A stretch of DNA of 64,000 nucleotides, from the NCBI GenBank assembly GCA_020091685.1, contig CM034599.1, positions 33,457,920-33,521,919 of the forward strand, read 5' to 3'. The notes beneath the pieces are model-generated. The model saw only the letters and a list, made by a program, of their open reading frames with translations, made no database searches and was not told where the DNA came from. Below, piece by piece: positions 56,361 through 64,000 of this stretch. Each line of letters starts with the position of its first letter. Within the stretch, counting starts at the first letter, position 1. This DNA comes from Lutjanus erythropterus. Taxonomy: Eukaryota; Chordata; Actinopteri; Lutjaniformes; Lutjanidae. Made by a program: the position numbers and the translations under genes.

Positions 56361-57851
56361 CAACCCCAGTTCTAACAAAGTTAATATGCTGTGTAAAAAT
56401 AAGAAAATAAAAGCATTAAAATAAAAACAGACTGCAATGATTTGCAAATCATTTTTGACTTGTATTCACTTGCACAAGGACAAGGGTCATCCTCAGAAGG
56501 CTTGGTCATTCACAAGCATGGATGGGGTGAAGTTCACCACTTTGTGAAAAACTGTGTGGGGAAAACAGTCCAACGGTTCAAGAACCAACATTTCTCAACA
56601 CAAAACTGCAGGAATTTAAGGATTTCACCATCTAAAATCCATACCATATGGTGGCCGACAAGGGCAAGCGTGCTGAATATACAAAAACAAGTTACATATA
56701 CAGAAACGAGTTGCATATACTGAAACGCGCTAGACATAAGGAAACAAATGCTAAAGGAAAATGCTGCATATCCAGTCATACAATGGAAGTGCTCCAGGTC
56801 TAGGGGCAGTGCTGAGTTTCCACCCGAGAGACAGACAGTGGATGTTTCAACATATGGTATGGGGCAGATGAGGGAATGAAAAAACAAAAAAAAGATATGT
56901 ATTCTTTTTTCTTTCTTTTTTTTACATTTGACCTTAATCTTTTACAGTATTATGAAAGAGCAGCTGATTTACAGAGCTAACATCAGTGTGCTACAGACTT
57001 TGAGTGTATCCGTAGTGGTAACGTTAGCTAACATAACTGTAACTGATGTTAAAATACTTTCTGGGAGACCCCAGTGATTTGATTGCATACGTTGATACGT
57101 CCGTTGTCTGTCTCTTGGGTGGAAGCTCAGTACTGCTCCTGGAACACTTCCGTTGTTCTGTTTTTGCATTTATTTTCTTATTTGCAATGCATTTCTGTAT
57201 TTGCAGTGTTTTCCTTCTGCGTTTGTTTTTCTATTTGCAGCGCCTGTCTGTATATGCCGTCAGTTTGCCCTTGTCAGCCACCATAATAATATCATTAAAA
57301 GATTCAGAGAATGTGGAGAAATCTCTGCATGTAAAGGACAAGGCTGAAAAAACAAAATTAATTGCCTGTGACCTTTGATCCCTCAGGCAGAACTGCATTA
57401 AAAACTGCATTAAAAACCCACATAATTGCATAAAGCAACTCTTATTATTATTCTTTCAAATGGATCCAAATGAACTTTCTAACAGAAGCTAAAAATGATT
57501 CTCCTATGGGAACAAGCTGAAGAACCCCACATAGTTTATTTCTAAGGGTGTATGTAACGCTGTCAGAGAACGTGCAACATGTTGCTGTGGAAATAAAACT
57601 TTGATTGAGGGAGAAAATACATTTGGTATTGTTTGGTAAATGCAAAATATTTGTGAGTGAGATTAATTAATTAATTGATTGTTAATTTTACCAATGATTG
57701 ATTGAGGAAAGACTTAGTCTGAACATTAAATATCTTGTCTTTGTACTGTATTCATTTGAATCTAGGTTGAAACCTTTTTGCAAATTATTGCATACATACT
57801 ATTTTTATTTACATTTTGCACAACCTCCCAGCTCTTTTGGAATTGGGGTTG
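56361..57851 (+). mobile_element. Tc1/mariner-type relic with CAACCCC ends, host of a nested element
   Basis: Ends are ta-caaccccagttctaac (56359 on) and ttttggaattggggttg-ta (to 57853), with TA on both sides as expected for Tc1/mariner. Subterminal blocks 'actgcaatgatttgcaaatcatttttga' (left) and 'aacattaaatatcttgtctttgtactgtattcatttgaat...gtttttattta'-like (right) match a common fish family. Between them are pieces of a transposase N-terminus: 'gcaggaatttaaggatttcaccatctaaaatccat', then after the nested element 'atatcattaaaagattcagagaatgtggagaaatctctgc', giving SGEISARKGQGRK. The catalytic DDE part is absent. Confidence 0.75.
56648..57284. mobile_element. Nested MITE, 637 bp, with inverted ends and 19-bp subterminal repeats
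   Basis: The left end atggtggccgacaagggcaa and right end ttgcccttgtcagccaccat are near-perfect 20-bp inverted repeats (one mismatch). Just inside the left end a 19-bp unit (atatacaaaaacaagttac and variants) is repeated four times (about 56678-56753). The right end has related 'tatttgcagtgttttcct'-type units in reverse. It splits the Tc1-like transposase segment between 'aaatcc' and 'aatatcattaaaag'. Superfamily unknown. Confidence 0.75.
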
Positions 57852-57853
57852 TA

Positions 57854-57999
57854 AATCATCTCTTTTTTTGTAATTGGCTCGAATCATGATTGGTTGCTGC
57901 TTTGACTATACCTGTTATTTACCTCAGGGAAGACAAATTCTTTTAAAAGAAACAACAAAACCTCAACTTTTCCCAATCGATTCCTATCTCTGCTGTGTT
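57854..57999. other. Short non-coding spacer
   Basis: Nothing recognised. Confidence 0.5.
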
Positions 58000-58185
58000 A
58001 TGTGTCAGCTTGGTTTGAGCCTGACCTGCTTCGGCCGCCCTCCCGGGCCGGTGGGAGCAATGGCGGTCAATGCACAACAGAGTACTGACTTGATTTCCTA
58101 TTACCCGTGCTGGAGGAACTCTTTTGTCTGTGGATGGGCACTATAATGGAGTGTAATGAGAGAATTGAGGTGTTTGCGGAGGAGT
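58000..58185. promoter_or_regulatory. Candidate conserved non-coding element
   Basis: 'gttatgtgtcagcttggtttgagcctgacctgc', a GC-rich core 'cggccgccctcccgggccggtgggagcaatggcgg', then 'gacttgatttcctattacccg' and 'gcactataatggagtgtaatgagag'. Repeat-free mixed composition, and one of the stronger CNE-like blocks by eye. Confidence 0.4.
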
Positions 58186-58439
58186 AGTGCGGTGCAACAA
58201 GAGGGCCAATTTCTTCTCTCTAAATTTGTTTGTGTTTCCCCCCCGAACCCGTTTCCTCTTCGTGTCAGCTCCTAATAGTGTCAACACGTCAAGAGATAGG
58301 CAGAGAGTTTGTGTTGGTGTTTGTGTCTATGTAACAAATGCAGTTAGACTGCGTGAGAAAGGGGGTGTGCATGCAAATGTGTGTGTGTGTTGGTGTGTTT
58401 CTTTGATTTTTCTGGTCTCTCTGGTATCTGTTTCTGAGA

Positions 58440-58620
58440 TCTAACCATATTTTCTCATCTCCTCTTTTCCCCGCTATCTCTCTCCTGTCCATCTCTCTTT
58501 CTCTCTCCCTCTCTTCATCCTCCCACTGTCTCTCTCTCTCTCTCTTTCCCCTCCCTCCTGACTGCTCCTGTGGGGCTTCTCTGGGTGTATCTTTCCTGTT
58601 TTCCTCTCCCCTATCCAATG
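58440..58620. other. Pyrimidine-rich tract, (CT)n core
   Basis: C/T-dominated with a tctctctctctctctctt run at 58528-58546. Explains the Arg/Glu-rich minus-strand frame there. Confidence 0.85.
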
Positions 58621-58939
58621 CAATTTTCTCTTTATCAACATTTGATTTCCACCGAGTGAGTTGTCTCCCGCACAGAGACCAACAACAGAGGCAGGAGCAT
58701 GGTTAAAGAAAAAACATGCAAGATGCGGTGTTTATCTAAGTTACCCCTCCCCTCTTTCAGATCTTCAATTGCTCTTTATCTCCATCCATTTCTCCTCTCC
58801 TTCTCACTCCTTCTGTCTCGCCCGTACTCCCGCCAAATGTGACCCTGTTTGTTACCAGATATCGGACTATCAGCTTGTATCGCTTTCCCACAGTGGCAGC
58901 CAATTGCAAATTGACCACCCCGTCTTAGTTACTTTGCTT

Positions 58940-59130
58940 ACGTCTGTTGGCATGCCATCCCAATTCGTCAGATACTGACGTTTTGTCACTGCTCCTCAGC
59001 GTCTCATGCGGGCACACAAGGTACCCTTTAGTGGCTGTTCGAGAGAGTCTCTTTTAATATGTGTCTACCGGTTGGACTTTGGGTAGATTTGGGCACTTAA
59101 ACTACTTGAGTAGGTCTGCTCAAGGATGAA
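58940..59130 (+). repeat. Dispersed repeat family A, 5' part (interrupted)
   Basis: 'gccatcccaattcgtcagatactgacg', 'caaggtacccttta' and 'gactttgggtagatttgggcacttaaactacttgagtagg' correspond to 10970-11070 and 62880-62990. The matching downstream half appears at 60037-60200. Confidence 0.65.
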
Positions 59131-60030
59131 CTAATTTGCATTATAGCAGATGACCATATCATTGTATTTGAGCTTTTAGTGTTTCTGCCATAAAGCGTGC
59201 ATCAGCTCAGGTACAATAGTAACTAAAAGGCTGTGTGTTGTGTTTTCTGTCACAGAAAGTTCCTTTTCATGTAACATTACTAGAGCGTCTTCCTGAACTC
59301 TTCACAGCGGTGCTGCTCTGTGAAAAGCTAACTTAGCTAGTTAGCATCTAGAGTAATTGTGGAGGGTTTTTTCACCCTAGAGGAAAAATAATCTCATCAG
59401 AAAACTACTCTACTTCCAGCTCTGAAAAGTATCTGGAAGGCCACTGGTTTTAAGCAACTTTAACTATCTTTAGCCTGACTCGGAGTAGCTAACTAGCTAG
59501 CTCAATTTCACAACAAATCTCTCTGTCACACAGGTTACCCACAAGCCAACCTTCCTTAAAGGTGCAGTAGATGTGTAATTTAAGTCCATTACTACTTATA
59601 AGTACTAATACTGCACATTCTGCAAATTCTCTACAAGTAAAAGTTCTGCATCCTAAACTTAACAAAGGTAAAATTCAGCAACATTTACTGAATGTGTCAA
59701 AAGTAAATGTAGCATTACTCACTGTGCAGGGAAATGGTCCCTGCCAGTGCTTTACTATAATACCTTATGTTTTTGGATGAATATCACTGCTGTATTAATT
59801 TGTGCATTTTACTGCTGTAGATGTTTCAGGTTGTGCTCATTCTAGTAACTTTATATGCTGATGAGTAGTTTAATCTAGACGAAGCAAAGCATGATACCCA
59901 GGAGGCAACACAACAACAGGAAGCCAACAGAGGGAGGCCAAACAGAAGCAAAACAAAATTAAGCTAAAATTTAAAGAAAACCAAGATATGAGCAAAATAC
60001 ACTAAAACATAGTTTTAAAAAAAGATCATG
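59131..60030. mobile_element. Insertion between halves of family A, containing an AAGTAC-family hAT fragment (59571-59890)
   Basis: 59571-59890 has 'agtactaatactgcacattctgcaaattctctacaagtaaaagttctgcatcc', 'caaaagtaaatgtagcattactcactgtgcag', 'gctgatgagtagtttaatctag', colinear with 6925-7130. The rest of the interval is not classified. Confidence 0.55.
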
Positions 60031-60036
60031 TTTCAT

Positions 60037-60260
60037 TACATACATCATGTGATGTCACTGACGCAAGTCACGTGATGCATGCATCATTATGTACCTTAAA
60101 ACTTTTAATAATGTTTTGGTTTCCACGTGAGACACAAACTCTGGTCTCCTGGGTGAAATTCTTTGTTTGTTTGAGCCATCCATCCACCCCACCTCATGCC
60201 CTCTTATATCCAGCTGGTTGTAATGACAGCTGCCACTAGCTAGCTAATTTAGTTGACCTT
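60037..60260 (+). repeat. Dispersed repeat family A, 3' part
   Basis: 'atgtgatgtcactgacgcaagtcacgtgatgca...gtaccttaaaactttt' and 'tttgtttgtttgagccatccatccaccccacctc' match 11120-11200 and 63125-63155. Confidence 0.65.
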
Positions 60261-61134
60261 TGTTGAGTTGGATAAATCCAGCTGACCTTTTAATATTCTG
60301 TGCACGTCCCATGCCAAAGGTCTGCAACCTCACTATAATCAGTGTAGAACTGAAATAAACATAAACATTGCTCTTGTATTTGAATGTGAAGCAAGTATAA
60401 GTATGATCCTTATAATGTATTTTAAATTAGACTGCTTTAAATTTAGAAATCCAGAAATTATGCTTTCTGAGTTAGTGATGAGGTTAACTTTATAATTCTA
60501 ATAGACAACCTAGGATCATAGCTAGCTAGCAAGCATTCATAACTCAAACATATTTAATAATGTATGCCAAGATACTATAATAACTACTTGGTTATGGCCA
60601 AGAAACGACCTGGTCATGGTTAAAAGAAATCAACATTGACTGACAGCAGGAAACACAAAACCAACAATGGTCTCCTGCGCTAAAGTTTGATATTGTTACA
60701 GGGAACTGGCTGAGTTGAGTAACTCTATTTTGTTTTTGTGTTCAGTGTCAGCAGCATCCAGACAGCAGATGTGTTATTGTGATTGAGGCTTTTTTTCGCC
60801 ATGACCTGCAGCCATCCGCAATGTACTCAGCTCATGAAATCCCCCCCCGGCCTGGAAATCAACACTGGGTTAAGTTACCACTGTTGGTACTGAGCTAGGT
60901 AGCCAGCAGGGCATGCTAACATTTGCAGGTCAAGTTAGAGCAGATACATTTACAGTTTAATCCATATTGTTAAACTCCATGCACACCACTTCAGCATGTG
61001 GAAAATTACTAAGCTTGACAGGCCTGTCGTACCTAGTTACGGTTACTAAGCTGTGATTGAACAATTGCTGTTCAAGGGAGGGTGACAAGTCAGTTTTGAT
61101 TGTCTGCTGTTACCTCCACACAACCCACGCACGT
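60261..61134. other. Non-coding; possible dispersed repeat at 60590-60710
   Basis: 'acttggttatggccaagaaacgacctggtcatggttaaaagaaatcaacattgactgacagcagg' resembles a fish repeat segment. The rest is ordinary. Confidence 0.35.
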
Positions 61135-61159
61135 ACACACACACACACACACACACACA
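61135..61159. repeat. (CA)n microsatellite
   Basis: Uninterrupted ac run of about 12 units. A second, interrupted CA stretch is at 61343-61377. Confidence 0.95.
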
Positions 61160-61429
61160 GTGGGTACAGAGCATGTGCCCTCCTTGCTGTCATTCTCCAA
61201 AAAAAGAAAAAAAAAACATCCCTCTCATTTTGCTCCCACGCCTAAAGACATCCATTGTGACAAATTCATAATTCAAAGTCCTTTTAATGATGTGATTAAA
61301 AAGTCATTTTGAGCTTCTATGAATCTCCCCCACCCTAATGCATGCACACACACAGACGCACACAGACACACACACATTATTTTTTCTTTATCCTTCTCTC
61401 TCACCCTCTACATTTTGTCTGCACAGTGA

Positions 61430-61860
61430 AAGTTTCTAATTTGCTCTTAATGAAGGCTAACTCCTAATGAGCCCCCAGCTCCCTCCTCCTCTTCAGCCTG
61501 TTTTTTTTAAAACTTTTTCTCTCCTGAGCAGCTTTGATCTTTTAGGGTGCATTTGATCATTTGTTGCCCCATGTTTGGAGGGTGATCCATCGCAGCTCAT
61601 TGCATAACAAAGTCTTCTGGGAGAGCAGCTAATTGAGGATGAGTGTCAAGGTGGCTGCTGATTAAGTGTATTATTAGGCTTGGGTATGGTTTCCATTTGA
61701 CTGAGGCTGAACTTGAATGTTTTTCAGCTACTATGATGGAAAGACAACATTTGATGAGAGCGTTGGTGGATCTCATGGATAAGGCAGAAACATTTACAAT
61801 GGCACAGAACACAAGGAAAAATTAATGAGAGAGCTGTAGTTTTTTAATGGCAGCAAATAA
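61430..61860. promoter_or_regulatory. Candidate conserved non-coding element
   Basis: 'tctaatttgctcttaatgaaggctaactcctaatgagccc', 'cagctcattgcataacaaagtcttctgggagagcagctaattgaggatgagtg', 'gctgattaagtgtattattagg' and 'aaaaattaatgagagagctg' in repeat-free sequence, dense in homeodomain, SOX-like and E-box-like words. A 60-codon + frame across it has no domain, so I read the block as regulatory. Confidence 0.45.
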
Positions 61861-62159
61861 ATTAACTGCTGCCAGATGCAGCCAGCTGCAAGCATAAGCA
61901 GGACAGGCAAATGGGGTGCCAGGGTGCTGAAGGGGCAGAAAAAGAAAAAAAACAAAATGCAGTGATACTGACAAATTGCAGGACCATAGATTATATTCAC
62001 TTGCACTTTTCGTATGGCCAGAGCCCGTTAATATGGCAGCTTGGTAAGTGGTCCTGAGCTTCACACAGTGTACCCCTCTAAGATCAGTTTTGTGCATGCA
62101 GGTTCTGTGGTTAAGTCAGCAATAATAAATGCACACATGACATTCATTTAGACTGTGGG

Positions 62160-62285
62160 TAACAGTATGATATAGTCACAGTTTGGATTAGGCTCCAAAC
62201 AACTTGGTTACGTTTAGAAAAAGATCATGACTTGCATTAAAATATAAAAAGATAAATAAAAAGGTAAAATAAATAAATATATATG

Positions 62286-62334
<49 letters not shown>

Positions 62335-62440
62335 AATTAGTTATATGAGCTATCTCTTAGGTGAAAGTTGTGTGATTGCTTGACCCATCCTTCCACCCCT
62401 GCCTCCTCCTTGTGTGGACTTTCCCACTCTTCTGACTTGA
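62160..62440 (+). repeat. Dispersed repeat family A copy containing a microsatellite
   Basis: 'acaacttggttacgtttagaaaaagatcatgacttgcatt' and, beyond the microsatellite, 'aggtgaaagttgtgtgattgcttgacccatccttccacccctgcctcctcc' align with 63110-63165. The central region has been replaced by or expanded into AT/TG repeats. Confidence 0.65.
62294..62330. repeat. (TG)n microsatellite
   Basis: Uninterrupted tg run of about 18 units preceded by (AT)n-like sequence. Confidence 0.95.
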
Positions 62441-62575
62441 TTGGCTCATTAAAACATTATGATAGACGGGCTCCTCTGGAATGATGCTCGGAAAGCAAAA
62501 ATCATCTTTCATTCCAGATGATTTTTCCAGCTGAAGGTTTTTTAATTGAGTTGGACATGTTAACTATTTCTGTGG
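62440..62575. promoter_or_regulatory. Candidate conserved non-coding element
   Basis: 'gattggctcattaaaacattatgatagacgggc', 'aaaatcatctttcattccagatgatttttcc' and 'ggttttttaattgag' form a compact, repeat-free block between two repeat copies. It includes an imperfect inverted pair, aaatcatct/agatgattt. Confidence 0.4.
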
Positions 62576-62655
62576 TACTATTGCTATCAATTAGGATATC
62601 AAAACCACTTTGTTTTCACAAGTTTATTTCTGGTGGTTGCCTGGTGGTAAGATAA

Positions 62656-62800
62656 CATAAGCAGGGGTGGTAGGGGGTACTTAAACTTCTATGAGTAAAT
62701 TTTCAAGTCTGCACTTTAATTCATAGTTAAGTCTGCATTACAGCATGTAATCTACTTAGTTACTTTTAAAATCATAATTGATTATAGTCTGAATTAATAT
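62656..62800. mobile_element. Possible hAT-type element end
   Basis: 'caggggtggtagggggtacttaaact', with 'ctacttagttacttttaaaatc' further in, has the style of hAT MITE ends. A possible partner region with 'ggtacttttacttattgggtaac...cagtacttatacctgagc' lies at 63470-63540, with a family A copy in between. No target duplication was verified. Confidence 0.35.
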
Positions 62801-62879
62801 CCAAACCTTTCATCTGCATTTTTGTTGTCAATAAGGCTTTATGATCACAAATGAGCCAATGAAAACCATGACATACAGA

Positions 62880-63265
62880 CAAGGTACCCTTTAGTGTCTT
62901 TATCTGACATTGCCAGAGAGCCTTTTTGACATGTGATTACCGCTGTGAGGCTGCAGAGTGGTTAAGTTGAGGCACTTAAAAGTACTTTGTTAGGTTAAGG
63001 ATAAGACCATGTTTGGGGTTACAATAAATATGTTATATCGTGTGCGTCACATTAAGCCACTGAAGCAACTCACAACACAAAAGTCACATGACACAAGTAG
63101 GTCAGTGAAAAGTTAAGGTGAAAGTTTGTTTGATCCATCCATCCACCCCGCCTCCTCCATGTTCAGACTTTTCTCCGTCCACTTGGAAAGCTAGAAGCAT
63201 CACTTTCGGCCTTGAACGGGTAGCGTCCATGTCTGTATGAGTCACAAACTGTCAGCATGTGAGGA
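62880..63265 (+). repeat. Dispersed repeat family A, most complete copy
   Basis: 'caaggtaccctttagtgtcttta', 'gttaggttaaggataagaccatgtttggggttacaa', 'gccactgaagcaactcacaacacaaaagtcacatgac', 'tttgatccatccatccaccccgcctcctcc' and 'gcgtccatgtctgtatgagtcac' are in the order also seen at 10990-11320. Confidence 0.75.
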
Positions 63266-64000
63266 GTTAGGAGTGAGACCAGGTGGGGTTTGGAGAGGTG
63301 AGTGTGACTGCTGAGCACAACACAGCAGGAACTGGGAATAATTTAGACTGAAGATTTGGAGAAACAGAAACCTCTTTGACTGAATGCCTGCTATTGATTA
63401 TGCACTAAAGATCAATAGTTAAAAAGGAACTAATAAGAATACTTTGTACTTTTGCTTGTATTTTTCTAAAACAGGTACTTTTACTTATTGGGTAACATTA
63501 GTAATTTAACAGTACTTATACCTGAGCACAGATGTTCAGTACTCTTTACAACCCAACACAGGGGCAAGATCTCAAAAACACAATAGCAACAGCAATATAG
63601 CTGAGGTAAAAAAAATATTACTAATGGTTATAACTATAAATCTGCACAAAATTGACAAGTCCCATCATAAACCACCAAGTTCTCAGGGTTGCAAGCGTCA
63701 GCCGTATTATACTGGGGGGTCCTGACTTGAAAACATTGAAAACCACTGCTCTGAATCATCCCTGCGTTTTGTAAACCTTAGCCACACTCTTGAATGTTAG
63801 CTACATTCTGACATGCTGCATAACTGTGATGTTAAAAGAAGAGCAGCAGCTTCAAGCTTGGCTGTGATTAACAGAAGCAAAAAGCGTTTTTCCCGTATTC
63901 TTCTAAACTTGGACTTGGTTCAGATTCAGAACCAGTACAAGGAACCTTCATAGGAGTCACAGCCTCAGTCTGCCAGTGTATGTGCATGAAGAAGTGCCTT
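63266..64000. other. Non-coding; possible hAT-type end at 63690-63755
   Basis: 'actggggggtcctgacttgaaaacattgaaaaccactgctct' (63713 on) looks like the right end of a 'cagtggttctcaa' MITE. The left end was not identified. Nothing else is recognised to the window end. Confidence 0.4.

Noticed and set aside
56534-56887. 117-codon minus-strand frame
   Set aside because: It crosses the junction between the Tc1-like relic and the nested MITE, so it cannot be a single gene.
61643-61825. Plausible-looking 60-codon frame (helical, charged)
   Set aside because: It lies in a CNE-like block with no matching splice sites and no family resemblance. Kept as non-coding.

Overview
This 64 kb window looks like non-coding vertebrate DNA, most likely from a teleost fish and probably a percomorph. 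The evidence is AT-rich intron/intergenic-like sequence, the lack of any long intact reading frame, and many interspersed elements I recognise as teleost types. These are non-autonomous hAT elements with 8-bp target duplications, a Tc1-like relic with CAACCCC ends, a TTAA-flanked long-inverted-repeat element, LINE tails, and a dispersed family built on 'cctaaacctaaccaa'-type blocks. I see no tRNA, rRNA, CRISPR or bacterial gene. No protein-coding exon can be called with confidence. The only coding signal comes from broken transposon genes, plus one weak candidate first exon near 38.6 kb.

Layout. 0-5 kb: a DNA-transposon end, a purine-rich tract, a local tandem duplication (about 1.3-2.2 kb), and a LINE endonuclease relic (3.4-3.7 kb). 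5-9.2 kb: a hammerhead-ribozyme-like motif (5.3 kb), an inverted-repeat element holding a small RWR-motif ORF (6.15-7.5 kb), and a hAT relic with a BED-finger fragment (8.2-9.2 kb). 9-31 kb: mostly unique sequence with several stretches that read like conserved non-coding elements (CNEs: homeodomain- and POU-like words, GC/AT balanced). It also holds nested hAT elements (16.2-16.9 kb), two back-to-back perfect hairpins (25.6 kb) and a 905-bp hAT-like element (27.3-28.2 kb). 31-40 kb: a probable CNE, pyrimidine-rich tracts, a second tandem duplication (32.4-33.8 kb), a repeat with splice-like signals on the minus strand (34.5-35.2 kb), a CNE-like cluster (37.4-37.8 kb), and a long block of the CCTAAACC family (39.3-40.0 kb). 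40-64 kb: several complete DNA transposons (44.2, 51.6, 53.7 and 56.4 kb, the last containing another element), an L1/Tx1-type LINE relic (47.5-48.5 kb), more CNE-like stretches (46.2, 58.0, 61.4 and 62.4 kb), and further copies of the dispersed family.

How it fits together. CNE-like islands separated by transposons, with no exons, suggest a large intron or gene desert next to a developmental or neural gene. I cannot name the locus. Conservation was not measured, so every CNE call rests on sequence texture only. Transposon calls with matched ends and target-site duplications are the firmest statements here.
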